Assembly: GCA_001313065.1 (NCBI GenBank)
Contig: BBFD01000005.1
Coordinates: 1 to 38,494, forward strand
Direction: 5' to 3'
Length of the DNA: 38,494 nt
Source of the DNA: Silvimonas sp. JCM 19000
Lineage (GTDB): Bacteria > Pseudomonadota > Gammaproteobacteria > Burkholderiales > Chitinibacteraceae
A model generated the notes under the pieces. The model was not told where the DNA came from. It was given only the letters and a program-made list of their open reading frames with translations, and did no database searches. A program made the position numbers and the translations under genes. Positions 1-9,900 of the stretch are shown here, piece by piece (the stretch's first letter is position 1; each line of letters opens with the position of its first letter).

Positions 1-444
1 CGGGCGCGCGCACGCTGAGCACGCGGCGTGTATCCAGCTTTGCACTCGCGCATGCACATTGCCGGCGTAAGTCGGGCGCACAAAAGTGTCGGCGCTTTCG
101 ATGCGGATCAGGTCGGGCAGCATGTTGACGTCGAGCAGCGCGGCCACGCGCGGCAATACATCGCGCGATAACGTGCCCGCTGCGGCGAGGATAACCGTGT
201 AATCCGCTGCCAGCGCCAGCAGCGCCGGCGCCAGTTGTTCCGGGCTGATCGGGGCGGTGGTGTCGAGTTGCAGCACGCGCTGCACCCCCGCAATTTGTGC
301 CAGTTCGTGCGCCGCAGTGCCGAGGTCGGCCCCGGCGATAACCGCGTCGATCTGCTCACCCAACTGACGGGCCGCGCTCACAGCGTGGCGCGTGGCGGGA
401 CGCAGTTGGCCTTGATGATGTTCAGCGACAAGCAGGATTTTCAT
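1..444 (-). CDS. etfA: Electron transfer flavoprotein, alpha subunit (N-terminal part)
   Basis: FAD-binding alpha subunit of the soluble ETF heterodimer, which passes electrons from acyl-CoA and other flavin dehydrogenases to ETF-ubiquinone oxidoreductase. The N-terminus [16 protein letters not shown] and the later segment DVLPRVAALLDVNMLPDL are typical of EtfA domain I. The gene runs off the left edge, so the FAD-binding C-terminal domain is not visible. The start ATG overlaps the etfB stop as ATGA, the classic etfBA coupling. Near base 36 the frame breaks: after RPTYAGNVHARVQS the family-like continuation LDTRRVLSVRAP lies in another frame, which fits one missing base. The assignment is secure from sequence and context; only the C-terminal part is unknown. 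Confidence 0.93.
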   Translation of the reverse strand, partial: MKILLVAEHHQGQLRPATRHAVSAARQLGEQIDAVIAGADLGTAAHELAQIAGVQRVLQLDTTAPISPEQLAPALLALAADYTVILAAAGTLSRDVLPRVAALLDVNMLPDLIRIESADTFVRPTYAGNVHARVQSWIHAACSACARP

Positions 445-1199
445 GGCAACACCTTGGTGTCTGCGCGCAGACGGTTAATCAGTTCTTCCACGCTATTGAC
501 GCGGGTGCCAGCGGCGCGTGCGGGCGGTTCGCTCACGCCCAGCAATTGCTGGTGCGGCGTGAGTGCGATGCCCAAGGTCTGCGGCGTCAAGGTTTCGATG
601 GTCTTTTTTGCGTGCCTGCATCAGATTGGGCAATTTGACGTAACGCGGTTCGTTCAGGCGCAAATCGGCGGTGACCACGGCGGGCAGGGGCACACGCACG
701 GTTTGCTGGCCGCCTTCGATTTCGCGAACGACGCTCAGTGCCTGCGCTGAATCCAGCGTGATGTGCGAGGCCGCCACCGCCTGGGCGCGGTTCAGCAAGG
801 CCGCCAGCATCGGGCCGACCACGGCGGCGTCTTCGTCGATGGCTTGTTTGCCCAGCAAGATCAGATCGGGCTGTTCGCGCTCGGCCAGTTGCCGCAACAG
901 TTTGGCGCTGTTGAGCGCATCGACCGGCGCATCGCCGCTATCGATCAGTACCGCGCGATCGGCGCCCATTGCCAGGCATGCCGCAAGGTATCTTGCGCGC
1001 CGGCCGGGCCGATGCTGACCACAATAATCTCGCTGGCCTGGCCAGCCTCTTTAAAGCGCACGGCCGCTTCGATGGCGTTTTCATCGAAGGGATTCATGCT
1101 CATTTTGGCGGCGCCGATATCGACATCCGAGCCATCGGCTTTCAGCCGCACTTTGACGTTGGCGTCCACGACGCGCTTGACCGCTACCAGTATCTTCAT
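441..1199 (-). CDS. etfB: Electron transfer flavoprotein, beta subunit (two frameshifts)
   Basis: AMP-binding beta subunit of ETF, partner of the downstream etfA. It begins [20 protein letters not shown] and carries the beta-subunit stretch [18 protein letters not shown] and the signature region [16 protein letters not shown]. Two frame breaks occur. Near 973 (minus-strand GCCTGG) one C seems lost, since QDTLRHA should continue LAMGADRAV. At 603-608 a run of six T fits an expected five, after which the C-terminus reads [14 protein letters not shown] and ends RADTKVLP at the ATGA overlap with etfA. Restored length is about 250 residues, normal for EtfB. It lies 28 bp downstream of fpr on the same strand, so fpr-etfB-etfA may be one transcript. 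Confidence 0.93.
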
Positions 1200-1227
1200 T
1201 GTTGTGTGTCCTTGAGTGCCCAGCGGC

Positions 1228-2002
1228 TTACCACAGTTGTTCGACAGCCAGATGGCCCGGCGCACCGCGGCGCGACAGGGTGAAGCCGCGCTCGCCCAGA
1301 ATATTGCGGGTTTCATCGACCATATCCGGGTTGCCGCAGATCATGATGCGCGAGCGCTCCTGATCCAACGCGATCCCGGTGGCGGCTTCCAGTCCGCCGT
1401 TTTTTTCAGTAAGTCGGTAATGCGGGTATCGAGTGCGCCTTCGACGACTTCTCGCGTCACGATGGGCACGTAATGCAGTTTGTGCGCAAATTCGCTGTAG
1501 AACTCGTGCGTGGCAAAAGCGCGGATGGTGTCTTCGTACGCCAGCTCGGCTTTTTTTCGCGCACGCTCTGCACCAGGATCAGCCGGTCATATTCTTCCCA
1601 CGCGCTAAAGTCGTAGAGGATGGACAAGAACGGCGCCAGGCCCGTGCCGGTGGCCAACATCCACAAATCTTTGCCGTGCTCGAAACGATCGCGGGTGAGA
1701 AAGCCGTAGGCAGTCTTATCAACAAACAGCGGGTCGCCAACCTTCAGATTATTCAACTCGCTGGTGAATTCACCGTTGGGCACCACGATGGACAGAAATT
1801 CGAGATGCTCGTCGTAGTCGGCCGACAGAATCGAATAAGCGCGCCAGACGATCTTGTCGCCCTTCTGCACGCCCAACCGCGCAAACTGCCCCGGCACAAA
1901 CTTGAAGGCCTCGCCACGCGTGGTGCGCAAGGTAAACAGGTTGGGCGTCCACCGGTGCAGATACGTAATCGTCTCTGTGGTGTATTTGCTATTTGCGGTC
2001 AT
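1228..2002 (-). CDS. fpr: Ferredoxin/flavodoxin-NADP+ reductase (two frameshifts)
   Basis: FAD enzyme exchanging electrons between NADPH and ferredoxin or flavodoxin, linked to iron-sulfur supply and oxidative stress. The FAD-binding motif is [10 protein letters not shown], the NADP-binding motif is [16 protein letters not shown] and the restored C-terminus is HLAVEQLW, all typical of the Pseudomonas/betaproteobacterial Fpr subclass of about 257 residues. An AGGA ribosome site lies upstream of the ATG at 2002. Seven-T runs at 1551-1557 and 1400-1406 break the frame. Five bases at each restores VREKAELAYE and the later [16 protein letters not shown]. The gene is divergent from the LysR gene at 2100, the same arrangement as fprA/finR in pseudomonads, and is probably induced through that regulator. 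Confidence 0.94.
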
Positions 2003-2033
2003 CGCGATATTCCTGTGAGTTACTTGTCGAGCC

Positions 2034-2062
2034 ATTCTAAGTACACGTACAATATCTGTTAA
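2034..2062 (-). promoter_or_regulatory. Likely sigma-70 promoter of fpr
   Basis: On the minus strand, TTAACA (2057-2062) is separated by exactly 17 bp from TAGAAT (2034-2039). Each hexamer has one mismatch to consensus. It lies about 31 bp upstream of the fpr start in the fpr/LysR divergent intergenic region, where a LysR-type activator would bind. It was identified by eye. Confidence 0.6.
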
Positions 2063-2099
2063 CTGGATTGTTTAAATAAAACTAATCGACAAAGTAGAT

Positions 2100-3046
2100 A
2101 TGAGATACACCCTCAGACAACTCGAAGTGTTCGTTGCCGTGGCGCGGCAAGAAAGCGTTTCACGCGCGGCCGAAGCCTTATCCATGTCGCAGTCCGCCAC
2201 CAGCACCGCGCTGGCCGAACTGGAAAAACAGTTTGATACGCGCTTGTTTGATCGCTTCGGCAAGCGGCTGCAGCTGAATGAGCTCAGCCGCCAGCTGTTG
2301 CCACGGGCCATCGAACTATTAGATAGGGCCGGGCAGATCGAATCTCTACTCACTGGCGACACCGGCATCGGCCCGCTCAGCATTGGCGCTTCGCTCACCA
2401 TCGGCAACTATCTGGCCACGCTGCTGGTGGGCGACTTCATGCGCCAGCACCCGGGCTGCCGCGTGCAGATGTCGGTGCACAACACCGCCACCATCGTGCG
2501 CCAGGTGGCGCACCTGGAAGTCGACGTCGGTTTGATCGAAGGCGATTTTCAGCATCCTGATCTGGAAGTGCTGCCGTGGATTGCCGATGAACTGGTGGTG
2601 TTTGCCGCGCCGGGCCATCCGCTGGCCCGGCAAGACAGTGTGAGCATGGCAGATCTGGTGGCTGCGCCGTGGATCTTGCGCGAAGCCGGTTCCGGCACGC
2701 GCCAGACCTTTGACTACGCGATGCGGCATGTGGCGTCGGGGCTGGATATCCGGCTGGAGCTGGAACATACCGAGGCGATCAAGCGCGCGGTGGAATCGGG
2801 CCTGGGCATAGGCTGCATCAGTCGGCTGGCGCTCAAGGAGCGTTCCGCCGCGGCAGCCTGGTGCCGCTGGATGTGCCGGGACTCGATCTGCAACGCATGT
2901 TCCACTTTGTGTTGCACAAGCAGAAATTCCGTACCGCCGGGGTCGAGGCCTTTATTGCGCTGTGCCGTGCCGTGTCGCAAGGCGTGCGCCGTAGCGACGA
3001 GATCGTGTTGCCGGGGCCGGATGGGCAACCGGTTCACTATCTGTAA
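2100..3046 (+). CDS. finR: LysR-type regulator, FinR-like (one frameshift)
   Basis: LysR-family transcription factor with an N-terminal winged helix-turn-helix (MRYTLRQLEVFVAVARQ; SRAAEALSMSQSATSTALA) and a type-2 periplasmic-binding-like effector domain. Its sequence (IGNYLATLLVGDFM, LELEHTEAIKRAVESGLG, ISRLALKE) closely resembles Pseudomonas FinR, which activates fpr under superoxide, and also E. coli YeiE. The divergent position next to fpr supports the FinR call. Near 2850 a base is missing: KERSAAAAW should read KERFRRGSLVPLDVP, after which the protein runs to HYL and stops at 3046, about 315 residues in all. ETF-QO follows 29 bp downstream on the same strand. The FinR name rests on remembered similarity plus context, not on an alignment. 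Confidence 0.85.
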
Positions 3047-3075
3047 GTAGTTAAATCTGGAGTGCGGGACAGCGT

Positions 3076-4721
3076 ATGCAACGCGATGTAATGGAATACG
3101 ACGTCGTTATCGTCGGCGCCGGCCCGGCCGGTTTAGCGGCGGCCATCCGCCTGAAGCAACTGGCGGCCGCCGCGCAGACCGAGGTCAGCGTCTGTGTGCT
3201 GGAGAAGGGTGCGCAAGTGGGGGCGCATTTGTTATCTGGCGCGGTGCTGGACCCGGTGGCGCTGAATGAATTGCTGCCGGATTGGCGCGAGCGCGGTGCG
3301 CCGCTGGATACGCCGGTCACGCATGATCAGTTTTTTTATTGCTGGATGAAGACGCCGCCTACGCCATGCCCGGCTTTATGTTGCCGCCCCTGATGCGCAA
3401 TGACGGCAATTACATCATCAGCCTGACGCGGTTTGGCCAGTGGCTGGGCGAGCAGGCCGAGGCGCTGGGCGTTGAGATTTATCCTGGCTTTCCGGCAGCG
3501 GCGCTGGTGTTTGATGAGCACGACGTGGTCAAAGGCGTGCAAGTGGCCGATGCCGGGGTGGGCAAGGACGGCAAGCCGACCGCCGCCTACGCGCCCGGCA
3601 TTGAAATCCACGCCCGCTATACCCTGATCGGTGAGGGCGCACGCGGCTCGCTAACCCGCGTGCTGGAGCAACGCCTGGGCTTGCGGCCGGTGCCACAGAA
3701 ATACGGCCTGGGCGTAAAGGAATTGTGGCGCGTGCCGGCGGCGCAACATCGTGCTGGCAGCGTGATCCACGCGCTGGGCTGGCCTTTGGGCGATCGCGCG
3801 GGCGGCGGCCTGTTTATCTATCACATGGCGCCAGACCTGATTTCGATCGGCCTGGTTACGCACCTGGATTACGCTAATCCGTCCTTGTCGCCGTTTGAAG
3901 AATTCCAGCGTGCCAAAACGCATCCCGCCATACGCAGCATGCTGGCTGGCGGCGAGCGCATCGGCTACGGCGCCCGCGCCATCAGCGAAGGCGGCTGGCA
4001 AAGCCTGCCGCAACTGGCATTTGCCGGCGGCGTATTGCTGGGCTGTGCGGCTGGCATGGTTAACGTGCCGCGTATCAAGGGCAATCACAACGCGATGAAG
4101 AGCGGCATGCTTGCCGCCGCCAGCGCTTTTGCTGCGCTACAAAGCGGGCGACAACACGATGTGCTGGCGGATTACACCGAGGCGGTGCGCACGTCGTCTA
4201 TCGGCCGCGAATTGCGCCAGGTTCGCAATATCAAACCGGCTTTGTCGCGGCTGGGGCTGGTGGCGGGCACGCTGTATGCCGGGGCCGAGATGTGGCTGCA
4301 ACAGCTCGGTTTGGGCACGCCCTGGACCTTGCGCCATAGCAAACCTGACTTTGCCACGCTGCGGCCGCAAGCCAGCTTACAAGCTGAAAGCTATCCACGC
4401 CCCGATGGCGTGCTGACCTTTGATAAAGCCAGTTCGTTGCAATTATCCAACACCTGGCATGAGGCCAATCAGCCGGTGCATTTGCAGTTGCTGCACGCCG
4501 AGCGCGCTATCTCTTTGAATTTGCAGGTGTATGGCGCGCCAGAAACGCATTATTGTCCGGCCGGGGTGTATGAAACAGTGCAGCGCGACGGCGTGCCCGC
4601 CCTGCAAATCAATGCGCAAAATTGTTTGCACTGTAAAACCTGCGATATCAAAGACCCTTCGCAAAACATCGTCTGGCAGACGCCAGAGGGCGGTGGCGGG
4701 CCTAACTACAGGGATCTTTGA
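3076..4721 (+). CDS. etfD: Electron transfer flavoprotein-ubiquinone oxidoreductase (one frameshift)
   Basis: Membrane-associated FAD and 4Fe-4S enzyme that oxidises reduced ETF and passes electrons to ubiquinone. The FAD motif is [17 protein letters not shown]. The middle contains [20 protein letters not shown] and INVPRIKG-like substrate-domain sequence. The C-terminus has the cluster cysteines (HYCPAG, then [13 protein letters not shown]) and the usual ending PEGGGGPNY plus three residues. A seven-T run at 3331-3337 breaks the frame. Five T gives [18 protein letters not shown], which aligns without gaps to the family. Restored length is about 547 residues. The start at 3076 is used; an ATG at 3091 is an alternative. 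It is probably co-transcribed with the LysR gene and works with EtfAB across the divergent promoter. The symbol etfD is one of several in use for this gene. Confidence 0.93.
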
Positions 4722-4778
4722 TCCCGACGCGGCGGGCAAGCGGCTGTTCTGCAAGCATTTTTTCTTAAGCAGTATTGA

Positions 4779-4799
4779 CCGGGCGCAAGGCGCGCCCGG
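4779..4799. other. GC-rich hairpin after the ETF-QO gene
   Basis: CCGGGCGC and GCGCCCGG form a perfect 8-bp stem with a five-base loop, 58 bp after the ETF-QO stop. No T tract follows, so it is not a canonical intrinsic terminator. The rest of the 4722-4933 gap shows no gene. Confidence 0.5.
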
Positions 4800-4933
4800 A
4801 TTGCCTGGGCGGCCGCTGCGCCGCATGCCGCGCACATGCTGGTGTCATGGTGCACACACAAAAGTGGCATCGCCGATAATTACAGTTTGTGCCAGCAAAA
4901 TACTCTGTTTATGCTCATTCCCTGAATGACCCC

Positions 4934-7346
4934 GTGACCAACCCCTTCCAAGTGATTCCGCCCTTGTTATCCCGGCTGCGCAATTTCTATACAGATAACC
5001 GCTTAGCATTGCGCCTGGTGGCTGCCGTCATCGTAACCAGCGTGCTGGTCGCGCTATCGCTGGCGTTCTTTCTGGCCCGCCAGGAATACCAACGTAGCCT
5101 GACCCAGATTCGTAGCGATCTGGAAACACTGTCGCGCACCGTGCGCCCGCAGTTGGCCGTCAATCTGTGGCTGGTCAATACCGAGGCGGTGCGCACCCAG
5201 CTCAATTCGCTGTTGCAAACCAAGGTGGTCGGTTACGCCGAACTGGTGGAAACCGACGGCTCACGGTATCAGGCCGGGCAATTGCCGGACGATCATCGCT
5301 CAGTGGTCAGCATGAGCTTTCCGGTTGAATACCTGCATCCGCTTACCAACAAGGCGGTGCGGCTGGGCCAGCTGACGCTGGTGAACACGCTGGACGGGCT
5401 GGAAGCGCAGATCTTTGATCAGATGATGCGGATTCTGCTGCTGCTGGCGACCGGGATGTTTGCGGCAGCGCTGTGTTTTATCTTGCTGTACCACCGTCTG
5501 ATTGCGCGGCATCTCCGCCATATCGCCGATTTCACTCGCCACTTCAATTACGAGAGCTTGACCGCGCCATTGGTGCTGGCCCGGCGCGATACCAGCCCGG
5601 ATGAGCTGCAAACGCTGGCCGATGCCTTCAATGCCATGCGCCGCAATCTGCAACAAGGCCTGAACGAACGTGATCAGGCGCAGCATGAACTGATCCGCGA
5701 AAAAAAGAGCTGGCCGAAGCCACCCTGGCTCGGTGGCCGACGCCATCATCACCACCACGGCCGATGGCCGCGTCAAATTGCTGAACCCGGCGGCGGAAAC
5801 GCTGACGGGCTGGATGTATCAGGAAGCGCTAGGCCGTCCGATTACCGAAGTGGTGGCCACGCTGGCCGAAAACGGCAGCACGCAACTGATCGAAATGCTG
5901 GATGAAGTGCAAGCGGGCAAGCATCCGCCGCGCCGCGTTACGGCCACGGTGATCAGTCGCCTTGGTCAACGTTATCGCGTCGAGATGGCGCTGGCCGCCG
6001 TGCCCGATGCCGATGGCATCGGCTTTGTGGTGGCGCTGCACGATATTTCTGAAGCCGAGGCGCTGACGGCGCGTCTGGCGTATCAGGCCACGCACGATGA
6101 ACTGACCAGCCTGACCAATCGACGCGGCTTTATGAGTGCGCTGGTGCACGCCAACGAAACCGTGCGCTCAGGCGGCAAAGCCTGTGTGCTGATGCAGCTG
6201 GATCTGGATCAGTTCAAGCTGGTCAACGATACCTGCGGCCATCTGGCGGGCGATGAATTGCTGCGCCAGCTGGCGCGTTTGTTGCAAGAAATGGTGCCCA
6301 TCGGCGTGCTGGTCGGGCGTTTAGGCGGCGATGAATTCGGCGTGCTGGTGCCCGGCGAAGAGAGCGACGGCGCGCAGGCGCTGGCCGAACGCATCCTGAT
6401 GACGCTGGAGCAATATCGCTTTGTCTGGCACGACCGCCCGTTTACCGTCACCGGCAGCATGGGCCTGGTCAATCTGGATGCTGACGCGCCCAATCTGCAA
6501 GAAGTAATCAGCCGCGCCGACGTCGCCTGTTTTGCGGCGAAAGAGGCGGGGCGCAATCGCTATTCGTGGTATCGCGGTGGCGAAGTCAATCTGGAACATC
6601 GGCATAACGAATTGCAGTTGCTGGCCACCTTGCGCCAGGCGGCTGAGCAGAACTGGTTCCAGCTGTACTTTCAGCCCATCGTGGCCGCCAATGGCCAGGG
6701 TGAACCGCATTACGAAGTGCTGCTGCGGCTGGTGGATGCAACGGGCAAGGTCATCTCGCCGGGCGCGTTTATCCCGGCGGCAGAACGCTATGACTTGATG
6801 GCGACCATCGACCGCTGGGTGATCGCGCATACGCTGGCCGAAATCAACGAGCGCATGGCGCGCGGCGAAAAGGTGACCATGCTGTCGGTCAATCTCTCGG
6901 GCAAGTCGCTGACCAAACAGACGCTGGCGTTTGTGCTGGAGCAGCTGGACGAATCGAAAGTGCCGCCCGATTTGTTGTGTTTTGAGATTACTGAAACCAG
7001 CGCCATTGCCAATATCAAGGAGTCCACGCTGTTTATTGAGGCACTGCGCTTGCGCGGCTGTCGCTTTGCGCTGGACGACTTTGGCAGCGGCTTTTCGTCG
7101 TTTACTTATCTGAAGACGCTGCCGGTGGATTATCTGAAGATCGATGGCAGTCTGGTGCGTGATGTGGTGGAAGACCACGTCAGCCGGCAGATGGTGATTG
7201 CGGTCAACCGCATTGCGCATGCGATGGGGCGACAGACGATTGCGGAGTATGTGGAGTCGGCTCAGATTGCGGCGAAATTGACTGAGATCGGGGTGGATTA
7301 TCTGCAGGGGTATCACATCGGCATGCCCCGCCCCTCCCAAGGGTGA
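4934..7346 (+). CDS. Membrane PAS-GGDEF-EAL cyclic-di-GMP protein (frameshifted)
   Basis: Dual-domain c-di-GMP turnover protein of the inner membrane. In order: TM helix (RLVAAVIVTSVLVALSLAFF), a periplasmic region of about 100 residues, a second TM helix (ILLLLATGMFAAALCFILL), HAMP-like linker, PAS domain (SVADAIITTTADGRVKLLNP), GGDEF with intact signature GRLGGDEFGVL, and EAL with EVLLRL, NLSGKSL and DDFGSGFSSFTYL. Both catalytic domains look active. Two breaks occur: a seven-A run at 5700-5706 (five expected, giving REKELAEATL) and a lost G near 5727 (ATLGSVADAI). Start choice is uncertain: GTG 4934 gives MTNPFQVIPPLL and GTG 4889 is also open. The protein ends abruptly after YLQGYHIGMPRPSQG, with the stop lying in repeat DNA. 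Confidence 0.9.
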
Positions 7347-7347
7347 G

Positions 7348-7467
7348 GGGGCCACTGCAGCACGGCCATTTTGCGTCCCGGCGGTACTCGAAATCCTCAC
7401 GTACAAAACGTACGCTCCGGTTTCTCCGTTCCGGCGGTACGCAAACTGACCGCACTGCAGCGGCCCC
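7348..7467. repeat. 120-bp imperfect palindrome
   Basis: The left arm begins GGGGCCACTGCAGC and the right arm ends GCTGCAGTGG-like on the other strand (plus-strand end CACTGCAGCGGCCCC). Aligned by eye, the first 38 or so bases of each arm agree at roughly three positions in four, including CTGCAG, TTTGCGT and a CCG-rich block. The centre is CGTAC-AAAAC-GTACG, itself a small hairpin. It starts two bases after the GGDEF-EAL stop and is preceded by another short hairpin (CCCCTC/GAGGGG, about 7331-7350). No transposase is present, so it is a non-coding palindromic element. Confidence 0.75.
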
Positions 7468-7488
7468 GACGCTGCATTGTTGATACTT

Positions 7489-7664
7489 GCAATGCGCTTC
7501 GCTGTTGCCGGGGCAAACGCCGGGCAATGCGCTTCGCTGTTGCCGGGGCAAACGCCGGGCAATGCGCTTCGCTGTTGCCGGGGCAAACGCCGGGCAATGC
7601 GCTTCGCTGTTGCCGGGGCAAACCTCCGGGCAATGCGCTTCGCTGTTGCCGCGGCAAGCCCCAG
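7489..7664. repeat. Tandem array, five copies of a 35-bp unit
   Basis: The unit starts GCAATGCGCTTCGCTGTTGC and continues CGGGGCAAACGCCGG. Copies begin at 7489, 7524, 7559, 7594 and 7630, so the spacing is 35, 35, 35 and 36. The first four copies are nearly identical and the fifth diverges at its end. Each unit can fold twice: GCAA-GCG-CTT-CGC-TTGC and TTGCC-GG-GGCAA. There are no unique spacers, so this is not a CRISPR array. The long open frames on both strands through it arise because 35 is not a multiple of three and stops happen to be absent. Confidence 0.85.
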
Positions 7665-7682
7665 GGCAAAAGCTTTTGTAGG

Positions 7683-7706
7683 GTGCGTTACCCGGAGGCA
7701 ACGCAC
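7683..7706. repeat. Dispersed GTGCGTT/AACGCAC hairpin, copy 1
   Basis: GTGCGTT (7683-7689) and AACGCAC (7700-7706) form a 7-bp stem around a ten-base loop. The flanking AGGGTGCGTTA...GGCAACGCAC layout recurs at 38414-38438, which marks it as a dispersed repeat family. Confidence 0.65.
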
Positions 7707-7768
7707 ATTTGAGGCGCAGCTCGGCCCCTTTGGGGTCGTCTGGTTTGCGGGTACGGTTTTGATAAAGC

Positions 7769-7803
7769 AAAAAAAAGCCAGGGCTGTCTGCCTGGTTTTT
7801 TTT
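7769..7803. terminator. Bidirectional intrinsic terminator before nadB
   Basis: An eight-A run (7769-7776), a stem of CCAGG and CCTGG extended by a G-T pair, an eight-base loop and an eight-T run (7796-7803). It lies 30 bp beyond the nadB stop (minus strand) and can also stop plus-strand transcripts from the GGDEF-EAL side. Confidence 0.75.
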
Positions 7804-7833
7804 GTTTGTTTCTGGCCCTTCGGGCGCTGTTTT

Positions 7834-9445
7834 TTACATCCCGGCCTGGCCGGTGCCTTCCAGCGTCGGCGTGAGCACTGTCGGCACCGCATCCGGCAGC
7901 AACTCCGGATAGTCGCGGCTGTAGTGCAGGCCGCGGCTTTCTTTGCGCGCCATGGCGCTGCGTACGATCAGTTCGGCGGTGGTGACCAGGTTGCGCAGTT
8001 CGATCAGGTCGTTGCCGACGCGGAAGTTGCTGTAATAGTCGTGGATTTCGGTTTGCAGCAACTGGATACGGTGCAGCGCGCGTTCGAGGCGTTTGTTGGT
8101 GCGTACGATGCCGACGTAATCCCACATAAAGCGACGCAGCTCGTCCCAGTTGTGCGAGATGACCACGGCTTCGTCCGGGTCGCTCACCTGGCTTTCATCC
8201 CATTCCGGTACTTCAGGCAGTTCGCGCGGCGGCGCGGCCAGCATTTCGGCGGCGGCGGCTTTGCCGATGACCATGCATTCCAGCAAGGAGTTCGACGCCA
8301 GCCGGTTGGCCCCATGCAGGCCGGTGCAGGCGCTTCGCCGACGGCATAGAGGCCGTCCACGTCGGTATGCCCGGTCAGATCTACCGTCAGGCCACCGCAG
8401 GTGTAATGCGCGGCGGGAACGACGGGAATCGGCTCGCGCGTGATGTCGATACCCAGCTCCAGACAGCGCTGGTAGATGGTGGGGAAGTGCTCTTTGACAA
8501 AGCTGGACGGCTTATACGAGATATCGAGATAGACGCAGTCATAGCCGCCTTTTTTTTCATCTCGAAGTCGATGGCGCGCGCGACGATATCGCGTGGGGCC
8601 AGCTCGCCGCGTTCGTCGTGGTTGGGCATAAAGCGCGTGCCATCGGGCAGCCGCAAAATGCCGCCTTCGCCACGCACCGCTTCGGTAATCAAAAACGATT
8701 TGGCATGCGGGTGATACAGGCAGGTCGGGTGGAACTGGATAAATTCCATATTCGACACGCGACAGCCCGCACGCCAGCCCATGGCGATGCCATCGCCGGT
8801 GGCCACGTCCGGGTTGGTTGTATATAGATAGACCTTGCCCGCGCCGCCGGTACACAACACGGTGTGCTGCGCCAACATGGTTTCGACCTTGCCGGCTTGC
8901 TTGTCATAGACATAGGCGCCCCAGCAACGGTCGTCTTCCAGCCCCAGCTTTTTGCCGGTGATGAGATCCAGCGCGATGTGTTCTTCCAGCACGGTAATGT
9001 GCGGGTGCGCCGCCACTTTCTTGGCCAGCGTATCGATCACGGCGGCGCCGGTTGCGTCAGCGGCGTGAATGATGCGGCGATGGCTGTGGCCGCCTTCGCG
9101 CGTTAGATGGTAGCCGTTGTAGTTGGTGTCGCCACTGGCATCCCGGGTGAAGGGCACGCCCATCGAGATCAGCCAGTCGATGGCTTCGCGCGAGTTTTCG
9201 ATAATAAAACGCGTGGCTTGTTCATCGCATAAGCCGCCGCCCGCAATATGGGTATCGCGGATATGCGATTCGATGCTGTCGGCATCGTCGAGTACCGCGG
9301 CAATACCGCCTTGCGCCCAGGCGCTGCCGCCATCGCGCAGTTCGCGCTTGGTGACCAGCCCCACCTTGAGTTTGTCGGCCAGCTGCAGCGCAATGGTCAT
9401 GCCGGCAAGGCCGCTCCCCATGATCAGAACATCGAATTGGCGCAT
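7834..9445 (-). CDS. nadB: L-aspartate oxidase (two frameshifts)
   Basis: FAD enzyme that oxidises L-aspartate to iminoaspartate, the first step of de novo NAD synthesis. It starts [20 protein letters not shown] (FAD motif) and contains [38 protein letters not shown] and [10 protein letters not shown], all typical of NadB. AGGAG lies a little upstream of the ATG at 9445. An eight-T run at 8550-8557 (six expected) breaks the frame at FEMKK, which should continue [15 protein letters not shown]. Near 8331 a lost C breaks [20 protein letters not shown]. The C-terminal helical domain then runs to GTGQAGM. Restored length is about 537 residues. It is divergent from rpoE, as in many betaproteobacteria. 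Confidence 0.95.
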
Positions 9446-9900
9446 GTCAGTTCAGGCTCCTTGCAAGGTGGGTCGAGGGGCACACTATATCAGTCCACCC
9501 TGGTCTCCAGCCATGACAGGTGAATAGCACCAATCGTGCTTTAAGCCGCCATTAAGCATCGGATGCGACGATGCCCCGGCACGACAAGTGCTTGCAAAAG
9601 CAGATACAAGCCCCCAACTGCCCACTGAGCGCGCAGTAGCGCGCACCCGGCCCGCGAGCCGGAGTGCCTGTTAACGGGTGAAAAGGTCGAGGCGTTATCC
9701 CGACGGCGATCAAGCCACGCAGGTCTTGCCAACCTGGATTGATCAAACCGGACGCCAGAAACCGCAAGCAACGGATACATAGAAATCGGTTCACCGCGTA
9801 AAGCTGGAAACAACAGGATTGCCCGGATCAACGCTGCACGGCGGCGCCGCAAATCAAAATTTACGCAGGCCGGATAACACGGAGCCCGCATTTGGAACAC
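9446..9900. other. nadB/rpoE divergent intergenic region
   Basis: About 455 bp with no convincing gene on either strand; the open minus-strand frame across it also runs into rpoE and reads as a shadow. It should hold the nadB and rpoE promoters. One weak sigma-E-like candidate for rpoE autoregulation is GGAAAC followed 16 bp later by TCAA (around 9806-9830). It is not strong enough to list separately. Confidence 0.5.

Noticed and set aside
7489..7664. CRISPR-like regular spacing
   Set aside because: The units are joined head to tail at 35 bp with no variable spacers, and no cas gene is nearby.
6321..7892. Very long minus-strand open frame (over 500 codons) across the EAL gene and the repeats
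   Set aside because: It overlaps a well-supported GGDEF-EAL gene; its translation is low-complexity Arg/Gln-rich in the repeats and has no domain. It is a shadow frame of GC-rich DNA.
9892..9900. TTG start for rpoE
   Set aside because: The GGAG spacing fits the TTG better, but the ATG at 9901 gives the N-terminus I expect for relatives; kept only as an alternative.
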